Both the position numbers and the translations under genes were made by a program. From Asterionellopsis glacialis (lineage: Eukaryota > Bacillariophyta > Plagiogrammaphyceae > Rhaphoneidales > Asterionellopsidaceae): 18,358 bases of DNA. Shown here piece after piece: positions 8,164 to 16,455 of this stretch; within the stretch, counting starts at the first letter, position 1, and the number at the start of each line of letters is the position of its first letter. Location of the stretch: the NCBI GenBank assembly GCA_014885115.2, contig WKLE02001150.1:9977-28334 (forward strand). The letters are read 5' to 3'. The notes below the pieces were generated by a model. That model searched no databases, had not been told where the DNA came from, and saw only the letters and a list, made by a program, of their open reading frames with translations.

Positions 8164-10953
8164 ATGGAAGAACAAGCTGTGGCTACCATGGTCGATGTCG
8201 ACCAATCTGATTCTGCGAACCATGGTACTCCACAAACACAACAATCTCTAGTCCGGAATCCTTTCGAATCCCAAGATCCGGTCACGGAAAACGCAATTCC
8301 CGTATCGACGGGTGGCGAGGAGGCTTCCGCACCTGTGAAAACTGTTGCACCAACACCTGTGCCGATGGAATCAGAAACAACAACACCGATCGTCACGATG
8401 GACACTGGCTCACAACATGAACAACTGCCGGGAGTTTCATCGAAGAATCAACCAACTACCAGTACTGCTGCAGCCCCTGTGGCTGTTGTAGCGACCCCGC
8501 TCAAAACTACTTCGACTACTATGTCGAGTGACAGTGGCGGTGGGAATCAAATTATGGAGGATGATGATGAAATGGACCTGAATTTGGAAGAATACATGAA
8601 AAGTCCCAAGGGACAAAATGCAATCGTAGAACGTTCGCCTGGTGGGCGGTATGTGCGCTTCCTGGAGAAACTCGGCAGTGGTGCTTCCAAGCATGTATAC
8701 CGTGCATACGATACCACAGAGGGTATTGAAGTAGCCTGGAACGTTGTGACTCTGTCGGGAGTTCCAAAGACAGAACGAAATCGTATCGTGAACGAAGTGA
8801 GACTTTTGGAACGCCTTCATCATCATAACATTATCAGTTTTCACGGATCATGGGTGAATAGAGAGAAGCAGGAGGTCAACTTTGTAACTGAAATATTATC
8901 ATCTGGTACTCTGAAAAGTTTCATTGACAAAGTTCAGGTCATTCGGTGGAAAATTGCAAAGCGTTGGGCGAAGCAGATATTAACTGGTTTGCAATATCTT
9001 CACTCGCAAGACCCCCCAGTCATACATCGTGATCTAAAGTGTGAAAACATATTCATCAATGGAACAAGCGGCGATTTACGAATTGGAGACTTTGGGCTTA
9101 GTACAGCACATCGGAATGGGAAGGCATTGAGTGTTCTTGGAACACCTGAATTCATGGCTCCCGATCTTTACGAAGAGTCGGCCTACGATCAAAAGGTGGA
9201 CATTTATGCATTCGGCATGACACTGCTGGAGATTTTTACAAAAGATTTTCCTTATTCAGAATGCAGCAATCCCGCACAAATATACAAAAAGGTAATGAAT
9301 GGAGAACCGCCAGAAAGTCTCGCACGCCTGCGCAGTGACGAAGCTCGCAACTTCATCGTGCTTTGTTTGGGTGAAAAAGATGAGAACGGAACGTACAGTC
9401 GACCCAGTGCAAATGAGCTATTAGCCCATCCTTTTTTGGAGCCGAGTGCAGAAGATGATACGGAAGTAGAGGTTGACCCGCCCTTGCAAAAACGTGTCAT
9501 CTCGGAAGTTTCCAGTTCTGGGTCACTGTCTTCAAGCGGAGAAATGTTAGAGACTTCTTCGCAACATCAGCTTCAACCCAGTCAACCTTCATCTATGGAA
9601 TTGCCCAAAAGTGACGAACAGCCAGTAGCAACTTCAAATAATGGTAATATCGAATATTCAAATGAATCAGATACATTCAATAGCATGCCTGATAGCGAAG
9701 TCAACATGAAGAAAGTAAAGGTACTACAGGGAAGAGGGAAAGAGCTTGAGGAGGAGGAAACTCCACCTGCAGAACCTGTCACTGTTGTAACTGAAACGCC
9801 TGTCGAAGATACGACTGCCCAAATAATGAATGGGGTTGGCAACCACAGTCCGACTGAGACGCCCAAATACCTTGTTGCAGCTGTTGCATTGGAGCATGAG
9901 AAATCGCCAGAGTCTCGACCATATGAAGACGATATCTTGAAGCTAGTGATTGCTCTCCCCGTCGAAGGTGAGACTCAAACCGTTCATTTTGATTTTCATC
10001 TAGTACAGGATGACCCAGTGAAAGTTGCAAAAGAAATGGTAACGGAACTTCAAATACCTTCGGACACTGTCCTTGAAATAAGTGAGACTATCAGTGGTCT
10101 TGCATGCAAGGCACGGCAAAAGCAGGACAAGTACAACAATCGGATGAAAAATTTGTCTCAACAACAAAGCCAACCACCAACTGGAACACAGGAAGTAACT
10201 CAGCAACAGTATGAGACTCCAATACAAATGGAACAGGAGGTACCGGTTGGGGACTCACAATCTGTTCCAGATCCGGAGATGGCCACTGGTATCGTTGAAA
10301 CGCGGCCGACACGAAGCAAGTCTGGCAGCGCACTAGGTGAGACTGAACCTCAACATCCTCCACCTTTTGTTGTTGAACAACAAAGTGCATCCACAGCTTC
10401 AGAAAATGCTGTGACACAACCAGTTGCGCAACCAATGCCAACACAATCGCAACAGTCGCAGACAAACCCTCTACCGACACAACCAGATGCAGCACCTGAC
10501 TCCAGTGCACATTCAGAATCCTCTCCTTCTATACCGGCGGTAGAGGCAAAGGAGGACCCAATACCTGTGACTCTTTCAGTCCCTGCTGTGCCTGCTGATA
10601 ATACGCAAGAAGTAAAAACTGCAGGTAAAAGAGCGGCATCACATAGCGACGAAGAAGAAGATGACGATGAAAGAGATGAGCTAGATGAAGAGTTGAGAAG
10701 ATTAGAGGAGGACTTTCAAAAGAAAAAGCAGCGAGCAGAGACAGTATTTCATAATCGAATGGACAATTTGCAAAGATCAAAACAAGAGCGAGAAGCTCAG
10801 CATATAAAGACACTAGAAAAACATGAGAAGGAAAGAATGGAATTTCAAAAACGTTTGGAAGCTGAAGCGAAAGAACAAGCTCTGAGACTTGAGCAATTAG
10901 AACTCGAGTTGGAAGAGAGGCGCAAAACTTTGGCAAAAGAAAAAAGGCGATGA
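8164..10953 (+). CDS. WNK: WNK (with-no-lysine) serine/threonine kinase
   Basis: Intronless, 929 aa. ATG 8164 is in a strong ACCATGG context; in-frame sequence extends upstream only to a TGA at 8110 without another ATG. Residues 1-150 are low-complexity. The kinase domain is about 163-426. The WNK hallmark is present: Lys176 in the glycine-rich loop (GSGASKHVYR) and Asn193 instead of Lys in beta-3 (EVAWN, as in plant WNKs). Other motifs: IHRDLKCEN (catalytic D290), DFGL (309-312), T-loop SVLGTPEFMAPD with Ser323 equal to the autophosphorylated S382 of human WNK1, and YAFGM. A CCT-like/PF2-like domain lies near 590-648 (FDFHLVQDDPVKVAKEMV). Residues 440-830 are Gln/Pro/Ser/Thr-rich. A charged coiled coil ends the protein (about 830-929, finishing EKRR). 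WNKs sense chloride and osmotic change and phosphorylate OSR1/SPAK kinases. Oddities: DFGL instead of DLGL, and APD instead of APE. The OSR1-like gene follows tail to tail. Confidence 0.93.
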   Translation: MEEQAVATMVDVDQSDSANHGTPQTQQSLVRNPFESQDPVTENAIPVSTGGEEASAPVKTVAPTPVPMESETTTPIVTMDTGSQHEQLPGVSSKNQPTTSTAAAPVAVVATPLKTTSTTMSSDSGGGNQIMEDDDEMDLNLEEYMKSPKGQNAIVERSPGGRYVRFLEKLGSGASKHVYRAYDTTEGIEVAWNVVTLSGVPKTERNRIVNEVRLLERLHHHNIISFHGSWVNREKQEVNFVTEILSSGTLKSFIDKVQVIRWKIAKRWAKQILTGLQYLHSQDPPVIHRDLKCENIFINGTSGDLRIGDFGLSTAHRNGKALSVLGTPEFMAPDLYEESAYDQKVDIYAFGMTLLEIFTKDFPYSECSNPAQIYKKVMNGEPPESLARLRSDEARNFIVLCLGEKDENGTYSRPSANELLAHPFLEPSAEDDTEVEVDPPLQKRVISEVSSSGSLSSSGEMLETSSQHQLQPSQPSSMELPKSDEQPVATSNNGNIEYSNESDTFNSMPDSEVNMKKVKVLQGRGKELEEEETPPAEPVTVVTETPVEDTTAQIMNGVGNHSPTETPKYLVAAVALEHEKSPESRPYEDDILKLVIALPVEGETQTVHFDFHLVQDDPVKVAKEMVTELQIPSDTVLEISETISGLACKARQKQDKYNNRMKNLSQQQSQPPTGTQEVTQQQYETPIQMEQEVPVGDSQSVPDPEMATGIVETRPTRSKSGSALGETEPQHPPPFVVEQQSASTASENAVTQPVAQPMPTQSQQSQTNPLPTQPDAAPDSSAHSESSPSIPAVEAKEDPIPVTLSVPAVPADNTQEVKTAGKRAASHSDEEEDDDERDELDEELRRLEEDFQKKKQRAETVFHNRMDNLQRSKQEREAQHIKTLEKHEKERMEFQKRLEAEAKEQALRLEQLELELEERRKTLAKEKRR

Positions 10954-11087
10954 CGCGGACTGAACAGATGAACAAATATAGAGAAAAAGCTGTGCTTTGT
11001 TTTGTTTTTTTGACAACATGATAATTTTCTCATACAGTAACATCTACTAGTTCCTTTCAAGTGAGTCAGTCAGTCAATCATATTATC
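10954..11087. other. 134-nt convergent 3' spacer between WNK and OSR1-like genes
   Basis: Lies between the WNK stop (TGA, ending 10953) and the stop of the reverse-strand OSR1-like gene (TGA, 11088-11090). No AATAAA is seen on either strand. It contains a T-rich tract (near 10998-11011) and three GTCA units near 11061-11074. The 3' UTRs of the two kinases probably overlap. Confidence 0.6.
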
Positions 11088-12509
11088 TCATTTTCGGAAA
11101 TTTTCTCCTCCTGTTGTCTGTTCAAATTCATCCATAAAGTCATTCAAGTCATCCTTTTCCTCGTCCTCAGCATTGTCTGCCTCTGTCGTTGTAGGTGTGG
11201 TGGTGCCTTGTTCCTCTTCTGTTGTTTTTTCTCCTCGAGTATAATTTTCACCAAATTGATCAAGTTCATTAAAGACATCTTCATCGTCAACTTCAGTTTG
11301 AGTCGATGCCAATACTTGTGAACCATCTTCAAAGACCCATGTTGTACCCGCAGGACGATCTTCCGCTTGATCCAACACAATGGAAACAGGTGCATATCCT
11401 GGTGGCTTTTTAGAAGAGTCCGAATTACTACTACTTGCATTACTTTTACCAGCAACATTCTTTTCCAAACCAATATCAGGAACAAGATCACATACTTCAA
11501 CCTTAATTGCCTCTTTTCGTTCTGCAACATTCATGGGTGAAAAAAATTGACTTTGAAGTAACTCATCACATGTAGGACGTTTCGTGGGGTCCTTCTGAAG
11601 GAGGAGTGCAACAAGTGATTTGAATGATTTTGACCATTGTTCTCCTTCGTCTTCAGTTGGTGCGTCTAATTCATCTATTTCATCTGCATTATCATAGGTT
11701 TCCAAGGATGGTGGATCTTCCTGTATAGTTAAAATCAATACCTTCATAGGTGGGTACCTGGCGTAGGGTGCATATCCCTTGGCCAATTCTAATGCTGTAA
11801 TACCTAAACTCCAAATGTCAGCTTTATAATCGTATCCATGTATTTGTTCCATAACTTCAGGTGCCATCCAACAGGGTGTCCCTACAAAGGTTTTAGCTTG
11901 TCCCTTGTGACATCCACCCTCGACTAACCATCCTGATACACCAAAGTCTGCAATCCGAACATGTCCATCTGCATCTAATAGTATATTTCCACCCTTCATA
12001 TCTCTATGGATTTGTCCCTGTGAATGAATATATTGGAGACCCACAAGTGCTTGGTGAAGAATATAACATATATGCTCTTCCATGTGTGGTATAATTTTGT
12101 TTTCTTTCCGTGCGATACGTCGCGCTGTCTGTAACAAATGGAGACTACTACCCTTTTGCATGAGAGGTGTGACTAACCATAAATTGACATCGGATACAAA
12201 GGCGGTGTAACACGGTAATACATTATCATGTAAGGAGAGTCTCATGGCTTGAACTTCTTGTCGTATCTCTACCAAATTTGTTTCGCAATGATCTAAATTT
12301 AAGACCTTGATGGCACAATCTCGTGTTTCATCTTCTGTCAAAACACCCTTGTAGACGGATGCAAAGGCACCTTGACCAATTTTACTTAGCAATCGATACT
12401 GAGTTGAATCTGTAGGCCATGGTTGTTGTGTAGTTGCATTCCCGTCCGTACCGGTAATACTAGTAGAAGCAGCATTGCCTTCGGTAGCAGGAGGAGTAGG
12501 ATCTGACAT
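11088..12509 (-). CDS. OXSR1: OSR1/SPAK-like STE20 kinase (GCK-VI, Fray family)
   Basis: Intronless, 473 aa from ATG 12509 (context ACCATGT); the frame is open to a GTG at 12548 but has no earlier ATG. Kinase domain about residues 38-324: G-loop IGQGAFASVYKG, beta-3 Lys68 (CAIKVL), QIHRDMKGGNILL (catalytic D170), IADFGVSG (D188), T-loop KTFVGTPCWMAPEVMEQ and YPPMKVLILTIQEDPPSLE. The last two stretches are near-diagnostic for OSR1/SPAK. Thr207 corresponds to T185 of human OSR1, the site WNK phosphorylates. The tail (325-473) is acidic, Ser/Thr-rich and probably disordered. A WVFEDGS segment (391-397) may align with the animal S-motif WEWSDDE, which would put Glu394 in place of the regulatory Ser. 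No CCT domain is recognisable, unlike animal OSR1/SPAK (about 527 aa). In animals these kinases phosphorylate cation-chloride cotransporters. Neighbours: WNK, tail to tail, and COG7, head to head. Confidence 0.9.
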   Translation of the reverse strand: MSDPTPPATEGNAASTSITGTDGNATTQQPWPTDSTQYRLLSKIGQGAFASVYKGVLTEDETRDCAIKVLNLDHCETNLVEIRQEVQAMRLSLHDNVLPCYTAFVSDVNLWLVTPLMQKGSSLHLLQTARRIARKENKIIPHMEEHICYILHQALVGLQYIHSQGQIHRDMKGGNILLDADGHVRIADFGVSGWLVEGGCHKGQAKTFVGTPCWMAPEVMEQIHGYDYKADIWSLGITALELAKGYAPYARYPPMKVLILTIQEDPPSLETYDNADEIDELDAPTEDEGEQWSKSFKSLVALLLQKDPTKRPTCDELLQSQFFSPMNVAERKEAIKVEVCDLVPDIGLEKNVAGKSNASSSNSDSSKKPPGYAPVSIVLDQAEDRPAGTTWVFEDGSQVLASTQTEVDDEDVFNELDQFGENYTRGEKTTEEEQGTTTPTTTEADNAEDEEKDDLNDFMDEFEQTTGGENFRK

Positions 12510-13258
12510 GGTGTTTGAAAAACGTTCTCTTGCTTCGATCTCCCTCACGAATTTGTTCTTGATTCTTCACCTCTTTCTCTTACTTTGGAGAGTGAAATCT
12601 GTATTCTTTCTGGATGAACAAAGTTAACTCTCTGACTGTACCGCAGACAGTGATGGTTATGATACCGGTATCTCCGTCACGAGTAGCACCCTAAACACTG
12701 CGACTTGAGGCTCTAGACTAGTTAGTTGCAATGGTTACAATGACATTGATCTCAATCTCTCAGATCCGGCTGGCGGTCAGCCAGGTCACAAGCAGGGATT
12801 GGACAAAAGACACACTACTTGTGACGCGCTCAGTCCTCGAGTGTTCGAGTCCCCCAAAAACCGTTCTCAAAGCTCTCTCGCTAGAGCATACAGTATGGGA
12901 GATTCCTCTCCTGTATGTGAATGTATGTAGTTCTACGTATTTTCTGTCTGGCAGTCTCTTCGCACTCCTCCTCTGTTACTCAAAGGAAATTACAGAGGGA
13001 GCGGAGTCTCGACTGCAGACGAAAATCTTCCTTCTTGCTTTCTCTGCTTTGGGATTGAGATTTCAAGATTTGTCTCTCCAGCTTGCTCTGGCATTGCGAA
13101 CAATGCCTGCTTGGCCTAACCAAAATCAAGCTCTCGGTGGAATTCGAATGATACATCTCAGTGAACGCCTGTGCTGGAGATCGATAGTAGATAGTTGTTA
13201 GCAATTTGAACTAATTGTTCTTACGACCACTGGCACTATCTTTGAATAAAATACAATC
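12510..13258. promoter_or_regulatory. Shared divergent 5' region of OSR1-like and COG7 genes
   Basis: 749 nt between opposite start codons, so it should contain both promoters. It includes a perfect 12-bp palindrome GATACCGGTATC at 12661-12672. A plus-strand ATG frame of 156 codons (12731-13201) lies inside; it has a hydrophobic stretch near its middle but no recognisable motif, and ends 57 nt before the COG7 ATG. It may be chance or an upstream frame in the COG7 leader. No RNA gene is supported. Confidence 0.45.
12731..13201 (+). CDS. Doubtful ORF, 156 aa, unknown
   Basis: ATG with G at -3 and +4 opens a 156-codon frame ending TAG. A hydrophobic stretch (residues about 59-82, around STYFLSGSLFALLL) could be a membrane segment, and the next part is Leu-rich. 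There is no family resemblance I can name. Its place inside a divergent promoter, with another long open frame on the opposite strand (12980-13204), argues that it may be noncoding. It is listed because it is long for a chance frame starting with ATG. Confidence 0.15.
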   Translation: MVTMTLISISQIRLAVSQVTSRDWTKDTLLVTRSVLECSSPPKTVLKALSLEHTVWEIPLLYVNVCSSTYFLSGSLFALLLCYSKEITEGAESRLQTKIFLLAFSALGLRFQDLSLQLALALRTMPAWPNQNQALGGIRMIHLSERLCWRSIVDSC

Positions 13259-16257
13259 ATGTCAACGCCATCCTCAACTGCTACATCAGCCGCTGGTCAT
13301 GCCAATGCTGGTGACACAAAGCCATTAGAAGAAAAGTTAGCATCACTTTTATCATCCTCAAATCAATTTTCCGTAGGTGGATATTTGAACCAAGCATTAG
13401 AGGAGGCAGCTTCCAGTCATGATGGGGATGAATTACAGCGTCGTATGGCTGAATTGGCACTTCAATTACAACTTCAAACACAATCTTGTCATGATGATAT
13501 TGGACGGATTGGTGCTGAAATACAAGCCATTATGCCTCGTTGTGCTGCCGATGTAGGACGGATTGGTGTTGGATTAGAAGGGATGAGAATCGATGCAGCA
13601 TCCTTGTCAGCTAGTTCAGTCAATCCTGCTGCCAATAAAGAAGTGTCATCTTCTATGGAAACCCTAAGTACACTTCATGCCTTGCAAGCAAATTTAAAAC
13701 GAACCAAGGATATTTTAGCAGCTGCGGCTAGTTGGGACAGTACCCTGTCCTCGATTGCACCACTCCTTTCTACACAAAATTTAACAGAAGCAGTAGCAGC
13801 CTTGGCCAAACTTGAATCCGGAGAACGTGCACTTCGTGGTATGCCACGTGGTAGAGAGGAACGGGAGGCTTCGATTGCGAAAATTCGAGAACAAGTCCAA
13901 GTCATGTTACAACCTCAATTACGTCATGCCTTGCAAAATATGAATACCAGATTGTCACCCCTTCAACAATGTGTATCATTGTATAGTGCATTAGGTAAAA
14001 TGGATAAATTGAAACAAGAATATGTCAAAAATCGTCCAGGGTCCATACACAAGGCTTGGTTTGCCTATACACCACCATCTACAATTTCTTCTTCGAACTA
14101 TGATTCCAAGGCAGCGGAAGAAGGATTGTTTGATGGTGTAGATACAACACCTACTGTAGATGAATCAACAACAAAGGATCCTGCCGCTGCCTTTGTGGAA
14201 TGGCTCCCAAGCTGGTACGATGCAGTATTAAAACTTTTAGCAGAAGAAAGAAGACAAAGTCTAGCAGTCTTTGGACCTGAACTTGCACCTGAAATTATTG
14301 CCAAGGTACATACTTTTGTTTTGACCATGCATTGCAATGAATTGAAAAGTCGGAAATATTTCACTTTCGGGAATATTATTTTTTATTTTGAAATTGTCTT
14401 GTTTCTAATTTTGTCTGTTGTTTGTCTTTTTTGTTTCAGGTGCTTGGAGAATGTTTCCGTCCAATTTTGTCATCTTTTCAAAAACGTCTTGAAACTGTTT
14501 ATTCTCCAGACGGTACCAATAGATCAATCTCCAGTAGTTCATCGGGATCATTGGAATCTATTTGTGCTATTTATGAAGCAACACTTCAATTCCTTTCCCT
14601 AACCTACGAATGTGTGGCCGGATGTTGGCTGGATATGTCTGAAAGTTTCAATAGTTTAAATGCCAAGGAGGTATCCAAGGTTGCTCTTGATTTGTACAGT
14701 GATGTATCAGCTGTCTTTATGCAAGTAGCATCACCCTTCTGTACGTATCAAGAAAGGTTTGCAGAATTAGAACGGATGCATTCAGGTGTGGCTACGAAGC
14801 TAGTTGCCAAGGATATTCAACAAGCCGTTAGTTCTGTTTCGAACAGCAATGCTTCATTGGTTAGTTTGCAAGATGCAACAGAACGTCTCAAAGACTTATC
14901 ACCTTTTATCTTTCCATTAGCTGAGGGTGGGTTGGTACGATTTGAATTACTTAACGCTGGATATCATGCCAAGGATGCTCTTTCTACGATTGATAAGTTA
15001 CTTGCTAGTCATTCGAATGAATTGGCCATGGCTATTGTAACTTTGTCAGCGTCAATGACGACAGATCAAATCAAGTTGGCAGATAACTTTGATGAACAGC
15101 ATGTGCATTGTGCTCTTGAAGTATTGAATGTAGCAGGAATCTTCTGTCGTGGATTACGAACATTTGAATTAAAAACCAGGGAAAGACTTGGAGTACTTTG
15201 TGAAAGGATGGCAGCCTTTGCAGTACGTGAAAAGGAAATTCAGGAGGCCTCGTCTGGTACCGGTAGTGGTGGTGCTGGAGCATCGTTTTTGTTCCCAGAC
15301 TCGTTGTCTGTAGTGGAAATTGATTCCATGCTAACAAAAGCAGTCTGTGGCAACGATAATGATGATGACCTTAATGAGGAAGATGCCAATCCTTCCTACG
15401 AAGTCCTTCAGCGCCTGTCCAATGCAGATACTTCGTATGCCAATTTGTTTCCAGATGCTGAAGGTGCAACCTCTCGTTTGGCTAGCAGCTGTCACTCGTT
15501 CGTCTTTGATGTTTGTTCTGCTGTTCCTAACCGTCACCTTGGAGGGATGTCAGAAATGTCTTCCTGGAAAGAAGCATCTGGTGCTGGTGCCTTGGATTCG
15601 TACGGTACTTTACCTCAACAGTACATTACTCAAGTTGGAGAACACATGCTTTCTCTTGTACAAGCATTAGAACCCTTCGCTTCAGATGTTGATGCACTTG
15701 CTCTTGCAAATGAGGTAATGCATGATGTGAAAGATGTTGCATTACAACCATGGCGTGAATTTGCTGCCGCTGCTGGTTCAGATGATGCCAATGATGACAG
15801 TGTGATCCGCTCCCTAATGGATGGGAAGGCACTTACAGATAACTTCATTATTGATAAACACTTTGCGGATGAAGAGGACGAAGAATTATTGGAAGACGAA
15901 GGACAGCAAGATGAAAATGAAAAGGCTAGTGCTGCCTTCTGTGATGCTTGGATTGATGTTGTGGGGTTGGCCGTCACAGGTCGACTTTTGGAACGTATTA
16001 TGCGTATTCCACAGCTTACACCTAAAGGATGTGAACACTTGGCTGCAGATTTGAATTACGTGATCAATGTCTTCTCTGCTCTCGGTGTCCCTGAACATCC
16101 ACATCCTCTATTGAATCATTTTGCTGCACTTGCAATGATGGAAGGAGAAGAATTACGTTCCAAAATTTTGTCGAGAGATAAAAGTATTGAAGTCGTGGCA
16201 GCCATTCGTGCAGCTGAAGTGCGAATAGCCAATATGAGAATGATAGCAGTTAATTAA
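13259..16257 (+). CDS. COG7: Conserved oligomeric Golgi complex subunit 7, two exons
   Basis: Spliced CDS: join(13259..14305,14440..16257), 2865 nt, 954 aa. The 134-nt intron has donor AAG|GTACAT and acceptor TTTGTTTCAG after a T-rich tract; the junction reads EIIAK|VLGECFRPIL in phase 0. COG7 is a lobe B subunit of the COG tether, which acts in retrograde transport within the Golgi. The N-terminus has the family pattern (FSVGGYLNQALEEA, comparable to DVKEWINAAF in human COG7), then long helices. The C-terminus is the strongest match: QQYITQVGEHMLSLVQALEP, and then IPQLTP...LAADLNYVINVFSALG (about residues 870-900), comparable to IPELSP...LATDIDYLINVMDALG in human COG7. It is longer than human COG7 (770 aa), partly through acidic inserts near residues 650-660 and 820-840. 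ATG 13259 has A at -3. AATAAA follows at 16304. Confidence 0.92.
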
Positions 16258-16303
16258 AAAACAACTATAGAAATTTATAGTTATGGTATTTTCTTTTATG
16301 AAT

Positions 16304-16309
16304 AATAAA
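16304..16309 (+). terminator. Putative polyadenylation signal of COG7 (AATAAA)
   Basis: Canonical AATAAA 47 nt after the COG7 stop codon, in AT-rich sequence. Diatom poly(A) signals are variable, so this is a plausible rather than a proven site. Confidence 0.4.
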
Positions 16310-16323
16310 TGTAAAATTAAATT

Positions 16324-16351
16324 CAGAAGAATATGGCAAATTATTCTTCTG
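16324..16351. repeat. Perfect 10-bp inverted repeat (hairpin) between convergent genes
   Basis: CAGAAGAATA (16324-16333) and TATTCTTCTG (16342-16351) are exact reverse complements around an 8-nt loop. The hairpin sits 67 nt after the COG7 stop and 104 nt from the stop of the opposing gene, between the two candidate poly(A) signals. Confidence 0.5.
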
Positions 16352-16411
16352 GGTATTTGATTTACAAGTAAGTTGCTCGAGGATGAACAACCGTTATGAC
16401 TCATGTGCTTA

Positions 16412-16417
16412 TTTATT
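16412..16417 (-). terminator. Putative polyadenylation signal of the last gene (AATAAA, minus strand)
   Basis: TTTATT on the plus strand reads AATAAA on the minus strand, about 40 nt past the stop codon of the reverse-strand gene at 16456. Confidence 0.4.
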
Positions 16418-16455
16418 TTCGAATTATGAGTTTTTAATCCAAAGAGAATTCAATA

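Noticed and set aside
8692..8745. Asn in place of Cys/Lys in WNK beta-3 as a special loss
   Set aside because: Plant WNKs also read VAWN here, so this is a normal plant/protist-type WNK feature.
8058..11060. Several long reverse and alternate-frame open frames across the WNK gene
   Set aside because: They have no motifs and are explained as shadows of a low-complexity, repeat-rich coding frame.
12510..12548. Extending the OSR1-like N-terminus by 13 codons to the GTG at 12548
   Set aside because: Starts with GTG; the ATG at 12509 with ACC at -3 to -1 is the better start.
12661..12672. Perfect palindrome GATACCGGTATC in the OSR1/COG7 promoter
   Set aside because: Could be a dimeric factor site, but its TACCGGTA core recurs inside coding sequence (near 12450) and near 2808, so it may be chance; not raised to a finding.
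12843..12855. A GTTCGAGTCCCC string that looks like a tRNA T-loop / B box
   Set aside because: The flanking bases do not form a 5-bp T stem, and no D arm, anticodon arm or acceptor stem can be drawn around it.
14306..14602. Read-through of the COG7 first exon giving a hydrophobic 447-residue protein
   Set aside because: The hydrophobic tail is translated intron plus out-of-frame exon; splicing at 14305/14440 restores the COG7 family in phase.
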